A stretch of DNA of 64,000 nt from Actinernus sp. WN-2022 (Eukaryota; Cnidaria; Anthozoa; Actiniaria; Actinernidae), in contig JAOWCC010000442.1 of assembly GCA_030867875.1 (NCBI GenBank), positions 310,001 to 374,000 on the forward strand, given 5' to 3'. Shown here piece after piece: positions 39,673-51,939 of the stretch. The notes under the pieces are model-generated. The model worked only from the letters and a program-made list of their open reading frames with translations, was not told the origin of the DNA and did no database searches. Position 1 is the first letter of the stretch. Each line of letters starts with the position of its first letter. Position numbers and translations under genes: made by a program.

Positions 39673-41420
39673 GGACATTGTGTGCATTCGAATATGGCGG
39701 GTAATGCAGAGAAAACTAGCTCTACAAATTCAACCTAAAAAAGATACAGCGAAAATTAACCTTACAGACTTCGAAGTTGGGGGAACGTGTATATTAAACA
39801 TCCCCGCAATATTTGCAGCAAAGGATGTTTTAACTCAGAATGCTTTTAAGTAAAAAAAAGTGATTTCATTTTGTGTATGACTCATGAAATGTGTAAAAGT
39901 TCGTGGTTTTAAAGTGCAGTAAGATACTATTTTGGCAGTACTGTTTCGAAATCAGTGCATCATAATGGTGGTTCTTTCATCTTCAAAATCTAGCACAGGA
40001 CTTTTTGAAAATTAACTCAAAAGTGTTTTAAAGTTAGAGTTTTATACTAAAATACCACAACACGGCGCAAATATTTTGTTATTGAGCAGCTAGCTGTCGC
40101 TCGACTGATTTCTCTTCGAATTTTTATTTCCCGCGGTTTCGAGCTGGAACTGTTCACTGGTGCTATTCCGTCAACAGATATTGCAAATCGTCATCGGTCG
40201 GACAAAGCCAAAAAATACTTTCAAGCGTAGCGATGCAGGAGAAGTAAAACCCGTGTTAAAATCACTTAATGGTATACGTACGGAAACAGCGCCACTATGT
40301 TTAAATTCCACTTTATTTGAATTAGCAACGGATCCAAATTAAACCTACGCTCCAAAATTAAACTACAGACTCGAAGTTGTAACGGCAAACCCGAAGTATC
40401 TTCAGCTTTGGAGCGTAGTTACAACAGTGGAACTTATGAGCCACAATAGGTTTTGACGAGAACGATACTTTATAAACCATCGGCTTAGAATTCCAATTTC
40501 CCGAAAGAGTTCAAAGTTAAGATTAAGACAAGCTAAGACACATTTCTTGATTTAAGACCTCGCCAAATGGACTCGCAAGTCAGCACAAATCTCCAACTTG
40601 TGTTTTGTTTGGCCACCCACTTGCATGGACGGCTTACGTCAGGTGCACCCATCGGCCACTTTCGGCTAAATATCTGTTAGGATGAAAAATGTTGTCTATA
40701 CTTTTCTTTAATTGGAAAACGTAGGCTAAAATTTTCGGAATTTTCTTAAATCTGCGAGTACATATATTTTGGGCTACAATTTTCGGGACATCGGCGGATA
40801 AAGAAAAAATTGAATATAAGATTTTCGTAAAAATCGGTAACTTTCTACGTTTTTCGATTTCTCGAATATCGCAAAACATCAAAACATTTTCAGGTCACAT
40901 GTTAGTGAATGCGGAGTATTTCGAAACACCTTGTTGACACTTGAGAATTTCGATCGGATGCAAGTTTTTCCCCTGTCAGATTCGACAACCAATTTACAGT
41001 CCCTAGAAGTTTCGGTGTAATCAGTGAAAGCTAAGATTCTGAGAAAAAGGTTGCCTAACATTTTCAGTTTTCGTCAAGGCCTCTGCCACACCTAAGAATT
41101 TCGGAATGACAATGAAAGCTTACCAGCGCAGTTTGAAATTCATTTAGGTAGCGTTAAAAGTGCTTTAGAAGTAATATAATGGTATATTAAAGCATTTTAG
41201 CGAAAACTCTCGTTAGGTGCCCCTGTTGCGTTGATTTGATCAAGCTCAAATTCGTACGCAAGTCGACGCAAGCTTTTTACCGTTTGGCCACCCAACGTAA
41301 GTCGATGCAAGTTGACGGCAATGCCCAAAATATCGTCCAGATTACTTGCTCTGTACTCTGATATACGGCACGCGCAGGTTTACAGATTCAGTACAGCTAC
41401 ATACCCGGTGTCACAGCGAT
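39673..41420. other. Gene-free stretch
   Basis: AT-rich, with a short inverted string (TACGCTCCAAA/TTTGGAGCGTA, about 40348-40420). No gene supported. Confidence 0.5.
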
Positions 41421-41510
41421 CACCCCCCCCCCCCCCCCCCGGGGCGAGATCGCTAGTGAATTCGCCCCCCTTCAGTGAATTCGAAATCGCTAGTGAATTG
41501 TACTCGCAAT
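41421..41510. repeat. C-run (18 nt) followed by CGCTAGTGAATTCG motifs
   Basis: Poly-C at 41423-41440, GGGG, then ATCGCTAGTGAATTCGCCCC and a second ATCGCTAGTGAATT. Similar to 42445-42530 and 46937-46990. Confidence 0.75.
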
Positions 41511-41619
41511 TCTTATTGAAATCGTCCCGCCTCAGAAAATAGAGGCAGTAGATGTCAACGCAAAAATCTAAAGTATTTTTTTTTATAAAATGAAGTGCAA
41601 GACCCCTACTACTACTGAC

Positions 41620-42170
41620 TACAAAAATACGCGAGTCGGTAACACTCCTTTTCTTCGGAAAGTCATTTCAAATTCTTCCCGGATTTGAATTAATTGTACT
41701 GCTAGAAATTGTAAAACTTGCCGCCGTTTTATCTTCTCATTAGTTAATAAGCTGTTTATACAGAAAGGTTTTCCTAGTTAGAACTGATCTAATTACCGAA
41801 TTAACAAGCGCCGTTAGCTCAATTGAAATAGAACAAAGCACGCGAGTCGGTAACGCTCCTTTATTCGGCAAAGTTATTTCAAAATAGATAGATGGATCGA
41901 CGCGAGAATTACGGGTTATAAAAATCTGACATAGCACGATAATAACGACAACTTCATTATGGTTTTCATGCATGAAAAAATCATCAGGCTATTTGGCAGT
42001 TGTTTCCAAATATGAGTTCCACTCGCTACAAGCTAAAGTAAGTTTTAAAACTTCCCGCCGTTTTAGATCCTAATTAGTTCATAGCTGCTTGTTTATTCAG
42101 GAAATTTTCACGCGAGTCGGTAACACTTCCTTTATTCGGCAAAGTCTTTTCAAAGTAGGCGGATTTACGG
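41620..42170. repeat. Diverged tandem repeat with CGCGAGTCGGTAAC
   Basis: CGCGAGTCGGTAACACTCC occurs at about 41630, as CGCGAGTCGGTAACGCTCC at about 41842, and as CGCGAGTCGGTAACACTTCC at about 42112, each followed by TTCGG(A/C)AAAGT. Spacing is 210-270 bp. Confidence 0.7.
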
Positions 42171-42444
42171 GTTGTCAAAACCTTTAAGTGTCTACAATAA
42201 TTACATCATCTACATGTTGGCTTCAGGCAAGAAATACTAACAACTAATCATTCGAAGATTGTCAATTCGTTACGTTTAAAGTAACGAATTTTGTCGAAGA
42301 AAAGTGAAGCGTGAATTTTAAAATAAAATTGAATTACTTGCCTTTATACACATTACTGATAGCGTTTTGCCGTACTATTCTCCACGTCCACATTACAGTA
42401 ATAATAATACGGAAAACATGTATTCATAACCTTTTAAAAGGTTG

Positions 42445-42530
42445 GAGGGGAGGGGGAGAGGGCGAAATCGCTAGAGGGGGGCGAGGAATGGGGGGGGGGG
42501 GAATTCACTAGCGATTTCGCGGAGGGTTTA
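42445..42530. repeat. G-run with GAATTCACTAGCGATTTCGC
   Basis: GGGCGAAATCGCTAG, a 12-nt G-run, then GAATTCACTAGCGATTTCGC, an inverted arrangement of the 41421-41510 motif. Confidence 0.75.
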
Positions 42531-43058
42531 GGATTGGTGGTACACCGGCTGTACTGACGCAACTGCTGAGTTTCGGATACAACAGACTGAAATACTTTTT
42601 TTCCACCGGAGGTGTGAGTATCACTCCTTGAACTTTTTTAATGAAGCCGTTCCAAGTCCTGTGCCTGTTGTCCATTCATCCTGGAACTGAGCTGAACGGA
42701 AATAAGAATGAATACCTCTTCCCCATTTCAAAACAAAAAGAACAAAAGATTAGGAAACAGCCATATGCGAAATGATCTAAAGCTTTGTTACCGAAACTCA
42801 AAGAATATGAAGTTCGCAAATGGCTGGTATTCGGAGTTTGACATAGTTTACAAGTTGTTAAATTCACACAATACGCTTTATCAGTTGATAAGATTATTTT
42901 AACCGCTGTGAGAAGCAAAAGAGATAAAAACTGACGGCTTTTCCTAACGAAGGATGGTTTGCCGCTCCTATTGTTGACGTGTAACAACATTACACCTCTT
43001 TAATTTCCCGTTACTTTTCGGAGCCCTTTAGTCTTTACCTGTCCGGTACGAGACAAAC

Positions 43059-43848
43059 ATGGCGACGGCAGAAAGCAGTACCTCGTGGCCACCACAGAAA
43101 AAGGCCAAAACTAACGACGCAGAAGTTATGAAACAGGAAAAAACCGGGATTATCCCGTGGGAAGATATAATGCCTAAACCAGTGGTAAGATGGCTAGAAA
43201 ACTACGCGTTTTCTATCGACAGCACCAAGGATATCATCCTGACAGCTATTTTGCCAAGTGTAGCCACGCTAATGGGGGAGTCACCACAGTCCGTGTTCCT
43301 AGCAAAATGTTTCCAGAGAACATAAATATATTTATGGTTTGTCTCTGTGAACCAGGAGCAGGGAAATCGCCTGCGTTTCAGCATGGTTGCCAGGTGCCGC
43401 TTCGCTTGCATGTGGAGCAGAACAACAATAATTCACCATTGTTTGGGGATGATTTCACAGAAAAGGGATTATTTAAGCAGCTCAGGAGTGCTACAGGAGC
43501 AAAGGCAATTATTGGGAAGGAAGAGGTTTCGCAATTCTTTGATCGCGTTCTTGGTACGAGAGAATCTTCCATCAATATGGAGCGGTTGATAAATCTGTAC
43601 GACGGAGCAACGTGGCTGTACTCCAAAGGCGACAAAACTGCCCGACAAATAATCGACAAGCCTGGAGTCTCAATTGCTGGCTTCAGCCAACCGGAGCGGT
43701 TTTTTCCGATATACAAAAAGATATTGGAAAGAAAAGACGGCGGGGTAGACAGAATGTTTGTATACCAACCAATGCCACATCGTTGCCTTGCTACAGAGCG
43801 CAAAACCAAGATAGCAGCTGTCCAGGCTAGTCCCTTGAAGGACTTTAG
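43059..43848 (+). pseudogene. DUF3987-type protein gene, exon 1 (frameshifted)
   Basis: ATG 43059 has a good context (AAACATGGCG). Frame one gives MPKPVVRWLENYAFSIDSTK. After about 43300 the homologous text continues in another frame (MVCLCEPGAGKSPAFQ, FGDDFTEKGLFKQL, IIGKEEVSQFFD, SIAGFSQPERFFPIY), consistent with loss of one base. GAGKSP is P-loop-like. The exon ends at 43848 before GTAAG. DUF3987 proteins are related to primase/helicase-type ATPases of mobile elements; multi-copy relatives occur in cnidarians as far as I recall. Confidence 0.75.
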
Positions 43849-44523
43849 GTAAGATTCGGTTGTATCACTTGTTAATATTATGGTGTTATGTTGTTGCTTT
43901 AATTTAGAGATGGTTACTATACTGACGTCAACCTTCAACAGGCCCATAGGGTGGATTTTAGAACATGGGGTTCGAATAATTTTGGCGCGCAGCGCCTGGT
44001 TCTTACAACGGTGGAGGAACTACTTCCAACTTATCTACAACTTGTAACACTTTAGCCGGAGGTTCGACCCCACAGGCCACACAAATAATCCTCGTGCCCA
44101 AAGTCAAAAAGTACTGAAAACAAATAACTATTTAGATTAGCAGGGCAAACAAATCGGAAACCATTTTGATGAATGATCGGACCAGTTCGCGCGGTTTATT
44201 CCGACATTTTGGAAGAGGTGCAAACATGCCGCAAAGTATTGTGATTGTATGAGAATCCGATTCAGAATAATTTCCCTATAAACATGGCATTTCTGAAATA
44301 TTTACAGTTTGCAAACTTAACTGAGATACCAGGCTAAAGATTAACTGAACAAAATTCGATACACTGTATGTAGCTGTGTCGGGAAGCGTGCAGTCGTGTT
44401 TTAAGTTTTCCATATATTTGTTTGTAAGAACAAAGTCCGCAAGAAAATTTACAGACAAATATATGAAAAAACTGAAATTGACGGAAATTATTTGTCATCG
44501 GATTCCCATATAAACATTGTTTA

Positions 44524-44839
44524 GGGAGCAGGTCAAAACACATGCCCCAGATTGGGACTCATTTTTTTTCACCAAACACAGCTGTCAGCGGAGGGTACCA
44601 CCCCCATTTTTAACCATCTATTTTCCATTCTGGGGGGCCTAGTGGTAATTTTAACACATAAAATGAAATGATAACGTAAGACAAAACATGCAGTGCATTT
44701 GTTTCTAGATTATGCCTTTTAGTTTTGAAGATATTTAAGAACAAATTATTTTTAATATTGACGGAGATGGCTGGCAGCAGCCCAACCCTTCTATCCCAAA
44801 ATGGGTCCGGCGAGAAAGCATGTGTTTTGACCTGCTCCC
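44524..44839. mobile_element. Harbinger-type MITE, copy 2, TTA target duplication
   Basis: Ends GGGAGCAGGTCAAAACACATG and complement; TTA at 44521-44523 and 44840-44842. Same family as 22680-22992, inserted in an intron of the DUF3987 gene. Confidence 0.87.
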
Positions 44840-44920
44840 TTATATGTGCCTCGTTTGCGTCTATTCCAAAATGTCGGAAAAACTCCGCGAACTGGTCTAT
44901 TGCAAATATTGGAGTACCGT

Positions 44921-45016
44921 AAATGCTCGAATTAGCGCCCCCTTCAAATAAGCGCCCCCCTCTCGACCCAGAAAATCAAATAAGCGCACCTGGCGCTCAT
45001 TCGAGAATTTACGGTA
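44921..45016. mobile_element. Short MITE with TACCGTAAATGCTCGAAT ends
   Basis: About 90 bp; near-complementary ends flank AGCGCCCCC and AATAAGCGC repeats. Confidence 0.75.
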
Positions 45017-46936
45017 GATAAAAGTTACTGCTTTTGAGAAATCTGAGAGCAACTTGAAATTGGTCTAAACTATTGTAAATCAAATTAAGTTTCAGGAATA
45101 AGCTTTTACGATCCAGTTTAATCCTTAAACATATCTATATTAAAATATAGAATGAGAGTAAATTTCGTAATAACATATATATGGCCACTAGTCTATGACA
45201 CAACCCTTACCAATGTTGAAGGAAATGTGTACACAGTCTTTGTTGCCGTATGAGTAATTCGATTTTCGATTATCCATAAGCACCCTTCTTACCAAGTCTA
45301 AATGTGATCTGCCCGTCGGTCTAAATTTAGACCAGCCGGGATAACTCCGATAACTCAGCTTAGAGGATCTTCTAAGGCCGTGTTTATATGAGAAAAGCTG
45401 GCCCGGGGAGCCGTGCGCCCTCCTCCCCCGTGACAACTTCACGCACCGACCGTGAGTTCCACTCGCTTTCTACCGAAGTTAACAAATTCTAAGACCTTTT
45501 TAGCTGCTTATAAGTTATTACTTCTTCAGCTTGTTTATTAAGGGAGTTTTCTTTTGAAAGTTCTCAATTGAAAATAGAACAAAGCGCATTAACTCTTTGT
45601 CGTCCGGCCCGCACGTCAAAATTCACCCCGCTTCCGGTTTTCATCAGAATTAAACAGGGTAGTATCCCAGTATAATAAGCCAACCACTGATTCTGTTTGT
45701 TTGAATTTTCAACCATCCCCTCATGTTGAAAAGCCCATTTGTTTTGGCGCCGATTGTTTCGTTTCTTCGATTTTCACGAATTTCGAGGAGCTGAAAATCG
45801 GCTCAAAAAAACCTTCCCATTTGCACTTGAAATCAAGAGCAAACACAAAATAACCACTCAGTCGTTACAGTACCTTGTTTAATCTTTCCAACCAGCAGGT
45901 TTGTTTTCACAAAACACACCAAACGACTGTGAACCACGCCGATGCACTGCATTTCACTTGACCACATTTTCATGCTCCCACCTCCAATTGCATGCTGGGT
46001 AATGGACAAAAAAATCACAAGGGGTCCCCCCTCTGGGACTCCGGTAGGGGAGCCGTACAACCAAGAGCGGTGATTTGCACTCAAGCCGTTGCTTTAAAGT
46101 GACAAAAACACATCCTAATAGGTTGAGCAGGGGTAAAAGAATGTCAACTGCAGGATTTCAAGGATTTCATTGAAGAATTTTTTCCTGTGTCTCAAAGCAC
46201 AAACACAACGGGAAAACCCTGTGAAATCCCCTCACAAGACCTACTAAAAGCAAACCAAGTACTTTTCAGACATCCTCAGACTTAATGATGTCTTCAAGCT
46301 CTCTGACAGTGGCATTTTTCAAAATTAGAGCACATTTCATTGGAAATCCTACCGAAGCAGCCATACCTACCGTCGGCCAGTACGTAGAATTCTCCCGAAT
46401 GGCATTGTGGGGAAAGTTTGAGCCCTTGGCTTAACAAGTCAGCAGTATTTAATTACCCCGGGCTAGCCAAACTGGAACTGTAGGGGGAGGGTTTAGTTAG
46501 CACTCAGGATTTCACCAATTGAGCTCACACGATATCGGACGACAAAGAGTTAATTCATAACCATTTATCAGGCCCAGGTAGGGGGGAGGGCCCTACAACC
46601 TTCGCCATTTAAGTACGGACCGCCCGACAAAATAAGGCTATTCAGAACACTGAACGAACTCCTCTGACACATCACGGGCATTTTTTTATGACTTCGCTTG
46701 TCTCCCTCCCCCTTCACATTGAAATGGGGGAGGGGGGTTGTGTTAAAAATAGACGGAAAATGCTGAAGCGGTCCGACTTAAATGGCAAGGGTTGTAGCTA
46801 GAGATTAACTAGCGATACTTAATCTTATAGTCTGTAATACAATTATTTCTTATTAGCGCTATATTGTAATGTACAATCTGCTATTCAAGGAGCTAATAAA
46901 AATATCTGTATCTGTTGCCGGATCTGTCCTTGGGGC

Positions 46937-46990
46937 CGCCGGGGGGGGTGGGGGGGGGGGGGGGGGGGGGAGAGGGGAGCGAAATCGCTG
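46937..46990. repeat. Long G-run (21 nt plus 8 nt)
   Basis: G8, T, then G21, followed by AGAGGGGAGCGAAATCGCTG. A strong G-quadruplex candidate, and a typical place for assembly or read error. Confidence 0.85.
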
Positions 46991-47103
46991 TCACGCCGGG
47001 CCAAACGCCGCCCTCTCGGTTTCGTTCTTCATGGGCCGCGGACTTAGGAGAATTAAACTAATATTAATCTGTATTCGTTTTTAATTTTCTCTTTCTTTTT
47101 AAG

Positions 47104-47204
47104 ATTTGTTTACGAGTACATCTACGATTGTTATCACCCTGAAGGAGACGTTCCATGTTTGCAGCTATCTGAAGATGCTGTAATCATTTTTGAACAGTAC
47201 ACAG
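47104..47204 (+). pseudogene. DUF3987 gene, exon 2
   Basis: 101 bp between TTTTTAAG and GTAAGT. It joins in phase with exon 1 (AG|A) and reads FVYEYIYDCYHPEGDVPCLQ. Phase and content both fit. Confidence 0.7.
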
Positions 47205-47950
47205 GTAAGTCAGTAATATAAATCAACAATTTGGCGGTGATTTATCTCCTGACCATTTAGAAAGGTTTGGCAACCGCGGTATACTGGACAGGTGCTGACA
47301 TTCAACGGGGTTTTGCTTTGCTGCAGTTTCCCATCGCTTTCTTCGTATCCATGCTGGATCTGGCAACAATTTCAGAAATTCTTAATAAGTTCAACTTTAA
47401 ATGCACTCATTTAATGTCCGTTGCCTTTAACAATAGTATATATGTTACGCGCGATTTGGCAATCTGCGCAATCTCAAAATCGGCCTACGCAATTTGGCGA
47501 TCTTTATATAAGTTCACTAAGTACTTCTCAATGCAAAGTGCAAGGCTACGAATTTATCTCGCACAATATTTTAGACAAAGTTTCATCATCATAATAATAA
47601 TGTCAGTTTATTTTAGCCCTTTCGCAGTCTTACACTGAATTATAGGGACGTCAGCATATTGCACAACATTAACAGAAGTATAATAGGGCTTACTTGATAT
47701 ACTGAAAACACACTCATTGATACTTAACAGTACAAAGGAATGTGATATTGAATTTATAAAAAAAATATATAAACTCGATCGTACTATAACTGCTGTACTT
47801 CGTACTCGCAATTCAGTTTCGCTTCCATAAAGTGCTCATTTGTTAGTTTCACAGGGTTTCGTCAAGTCAACGACGCACTTTATTGAATCGGAGACCTAGC
47901 GATGTTCCCGGACCCTTCCTGAGTCATCACTGAACTGAGAATGCCTTTAC

Positions 47951-48257
47951 CCCCGGGGGGGTGACTCCCATATAAAAGGGGTAGGGATGCTCGTCGGACA
48001 TTTTCGATTTGACCCCTAAGAGGTACTAAAATGGGCGTGGCTCAAGCTTATTTTGACCCCTAAAAGATAATAAAAATGTAAATTGATAACAGCTTTTTTG
48101 TTCAATTGACACCCGACCCCTAAAAGGTACCGCTTTACATAGAAATGTCTGTGTTTGATGGTGGATACCCTAAGTGGTACCAAACTCCTGATTTTGACCC
48201 CTAAAAGGTACGACGAGCATCCATGTACCCCTTTTATATGGGAGTCACCCCCCCGGG
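47951..48257. mobile_element. Foldback with CCCCGGGGGGGTGACTCCCA ends
   Basis: About 307 bp, in intron 2. The arms include CCCATATAAAAGGGGTA. Internally GACCCCTAAAAGGTAC repeats four times. Confidence 0.85.
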
Positions 48258-48429
48258 CCTTTACCCTTCTCGAATGAATATCAGTCGTTGTTGTTTGTTC
48301 CCTGTAAGCAGAGTTCAATCCTAGCTACTGAACTTGGATCAAACGTTCGATAATTGAACTCAATGATCGATAGCATCCAATGCTCACAAGCCTCTCTGAA
48401 CTGAATAAGTAACATATTTCGTTGCTTTG

Positions 48430-48690
48430 AATACCCGACTCCCAGGAAATTTGCACACCCGTAAATTTGCACTCCCCGGTGCAAATATCCTAGGAAATAT
48501 GTACTCCCCGGTGCAAATTCTCTAGAGTTATTTCCTAGGGAAATTGGCACCCCCTTAGTAAATTTGCACTCCCCGTGACTTGCGTTTTATTACTCTAAGG
48601 TCAGATTTGAGTTAAGCTCCGAACGTTCACGTAGCGTTCTTACCGAAACTTAGCTTAGGAAATTTGTACTCCCCATGTCTTGCGTTACTC
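48430..48690. repeat. Irregular repeat of AAATTTGCACTCCCCGGTGC
   Basis: Variants GGAAAT(A/T)TG(T/C)ACTCCCC occur six or so times with uneven spacing, in intron 2 of the DUF3987 gene. Confidence 0.7.
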
Positions 48691-49645
48691 TAAGATCAGA
48701 TTGAGTGATTTTCATTTTGTTTCGCTTTGTAAGCAGTTGATGCTTTGCAACACTTTGGCTCGCGAATAGCGAGCCACTGAATAGACCACTAATTGAAAGC
48801 CTGCCGCAATGTACCGACCTGATAACTGAAAGGCGGGAGACTTAAAAAGTCTTTACAATTTGCTTGAAATGATAAACTCGTAAAATCAAAACCTTAATCG
48901 AATGTTGAGATACGATTATTCCCTAGATTAACCCAAAATCGTCCTATAATTTCGAAGTTAAATTTTGAATGCCTCGACGCTATGATAAAAAAACTATAGA
49001 TGCGGTGATATTTGTCTTCCCCGCCGCCGCTCCTTGTCAAAAATCTTCAAATTGGTTGTATGTTTATGATTTCGTAAATTCTATGCGATTCAAGGAAAAT
49101 CACATGCATGCATGCCTGATCGGTATACGTAATTCCGCTGAAAATTGCACTCGAAAAACCGACTCGGCGATACCGTTTTCTCGTGCAAATTTCTATGGAA
49201 TTACTTCGTCAGGAATGTGATCTCTACATATACGGAGCCAACTATAAATTGAACCAGTTACGCCTCTATCCGGATAATACGCCACTTTTGCGCGTATCTG
49301 GCAATTTTCATGTACCGCTTATAGCAGCACGTTTAACTTGAGTATCAGGTCCTTCCCCCTTTAAAAGATTAAGAGGAGAGAAGAGAAGCGCTTTTAATTT
49401 TTCTCTTTCTCGAGGGAAAAGGGCAGGCCAGGAGCTGGGCCTGATACTCAGGTTATAGTACGCTCGTATCTGTTTCGCTATTTACATCGTAAATGGAAGA
49501 CATACAAATACTGCATGTGAAATTTGACATTTATCGAGTTTTGGATGTCTGTGTTCATGTATGCATGGTACTACTTGAGGTACGAACGTAAGTCGCTCCG
49601 TAGAGTCCACATGCCTGATACCTGTTTTGCTTTATTCAATTACAG

Positions 49646-49893
49646 ATGAAATTGCCAACCACTTAAACTCCTACTGGGAGCAAGGCGGGCCAAGTGTTGG
49701 CAACCAATCTAAATGCGATAGGCACGTGTTAAGAGTTTCAGCCGTGCTTCATGTTTTTAACGATATAATGTCAAAAAAGCTGAACGATGGAGCTCAGCTC
49801 TCTCCACCGTCAGATACCATCACAGATGCGACTGTCAAGGCCGCAATAAAGCTGGTGGTCTACTTTGGCGAACAAATGAAGATCCTAGAGCAG
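49646..49893 (+). pseudogene. DUF3987 gene, exon 3
   Basis: Follows TTCAATTACAG, ends before GTAAAT; 248 bp. It completes the split codon of exon 2 and stays open for 82 codons (DEIANHLNSYWEQGG, CDRHVLRVSAVLHVFNDIM, AAIKLVVYFGEQMKILEQ). Confidence 0.75.
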
Positions 49894-51516
49894 GTAAATT
49901 ATAATACAAGTTTAGCTATAAAGGAACAAAGATAGCAGAAACTTCGACCCCTTCGTCTTCAGTTTTTCAAACTGTTCTCGTGCTGTCAGTTTCAACGCAG
50001 GACGCCCAAACTCAAATAAAAGTTATTTTCTTTCAATAAGACCGAATAAAAAAATAAAAAAATGACAAAACATGCTGTAGAAGTAAAAAGTATAGTAGTT
50101 ATAAAAACTTTTCATTACGGGTTTCATGTAATAAAGTATTTTTGTTTTACTAGAACATTTATGTGGGTGGGGAAACGGTTTATATAGTGTCGAGTGCATG
50201 ATTACCGCTGAGGAAACATGTGCTCGGATCAATTGGGATCAAAGAAAATTGCGCCAACAATAGAAATGGTAATAGTTGTAACAGGAAGTGTTGATGAGTA
50301 AACTAAGGAAACACTGATCTAAGTGTGAGTGAATAAGTGAATTCTGAAATTAAATGAACGAAAAGCGTTCATTAATACCGTGAGGTGCCAAAGTGCCTAA
50401 TTTGAAAATAAAGTTCTGTAATCTTTGCGTTTGCGGGTGTCGGTAGTATAATAAATGTACCCGTAACTTACGGGTGTTTCATAAAGCAACTGTTCAAAGT
50501 CATCAGTCTACTTACGGGGTACACTTACGTGTCAGAACTTAAAACTTAAGATTTTCGTAAGTGTCCACTTTCGTAAGTGTCCACTTTCCATATGCTACGT
50601 AAGCAGTCGCAAACAACGAGAGATCGCAAACTGTTTCCGACGGCTTGTAAACGTAGGATTACCACGCATTGGTGTCGTTTATGCAACAATTCATAGTTTT
50701 ACGGGTGTTGCATAAAACTGACTTTTACGGGCTGAACTTTAAGTGAAAAACCACACGTAAACTGAATTCACGGGACTTTTTCTGCCTTTCGATTCTAACA
50801 TATCATCTTTTATTTCATAGATACACACTAAAAAACGAATACGTATAAGCGGTACGAAGAATCTGTCAGCCAATAGGAAACGCGAACGATAAAAACTCAC
50901 TGATGAAAAATCATCGTTCGTCCAATCACGAGCGCGAACGATGAAAACCCACAAGTGAACAAAATCGCATCGAGACCGACTTTTGCTGGATGGATTCCAA
51001 GCACGACGGAGGCCAGTTCCAAACATGTTTGCTTCATTGATTAGTTTATAGAAGGCCATGGAGTAATCTCTATATATTTATAATTCATTATAGTTTGCTT
51101 TTGCTTCCAATTTGTCCTTGCATATCTAAGTAAGAGATACTTAAAACCATTACCTCTTTTCATATCATGTATGGTATTAATGTTCTAAAATAAACACGGT
51201 TTTACTATTGACTTTGAATATGAACGTGTAAATATTTATGGTAGTTAACCATTTCTTGCGCTACCATATCACATTAGTCATTATACGCTCGTGTTATACT
51301 ACTAAGTGAGCACTTAAGTGGAGGTTTCCCGCAACCGGTTCCTGAGATTGAGGTTTTATTAATTTCACGTTTTGGGCATGTGCTACGAGGACAGATTTGG
51401 CGAATTTACATATCCGGAGTTCAAGCATAGCCATAGTTTTCGTCGAGCATTTGCATTTACCTATTGAAAATCCACGCGTCATTTACTCTCACTGACATTG
51501 TTTGTTCTTGTTGCAG

Positions 51517-51939
51517 CTGAACGACGGATTGAGCAAGGAACAATAATCCTCAACAATTTATGCCAAAATAATGTTGCATAAGGGTCCGTTTGCCACTGTC
51601 CGTAGCGTACAGAGGTCGTTTAGCGGCAAAACTCAGCGGCCAAGTGCAGACGACGTCATACGAATTTTCAAGGCAATGGAAGAAGATGGTCTTGGCAAAG
51701 TTAAGACCATTGATAAAGCCACCGTCTACTACAAGCCACTGCCTTGTGAAATCGCCGAGGAGAAGTTGCTGAGATACAATATTGGTTGGGAAACATATGC
51801 ATACAGAAATATTTTCTGTGAGCTTTGTGCCACGACACAAATTTCAAAGGAGCATTTTAACAAGTTTTTAGATGGTGCAGCCAAGAAAATTGAGCTGCTA
51901 AACACCTATTTTTTCGAGGCGTATGATATTCAAACGTAG
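51517..51939 (+). pseudogene. DUF3987 gene, terminal exon with in-frame stop
   Basis: After TTGTTGCAG the frame reads LNDGLSKEQ then TAA (51544-51546). The same frame continues with conserved-looking text (GPFATVRSVQRSF, ADDVIRIFKAMEEDGLG, YYKPLPCEIAEEKLLRYNI) to a TAG at 51939. With the exon 1 frameshift, this makes the locus a pseudogene or a bad assembly. Confidence 0.7.

Larger units (their letters stand above)
43849..47103 (+). other. Intron 1 of the DUF3987 gene
   Basis: Starts GTAAG and ends TTTTTAAG. It contains the MITE at 44524-44839, a small inverted-repeat unit at 44921-45016, and the G-run at 46937-46970. No gene inside was supported. Confidence 0.7.

Noticed and set aside
41445..42525. 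Similarity of CACTAG..GAATTC strings to cloning-vector polylinkers
   Set aside because: The string differs from vector text (CGCTAG rather than CACTAG), recurs with G-runs in both orientations, and no further vector sequence is present.
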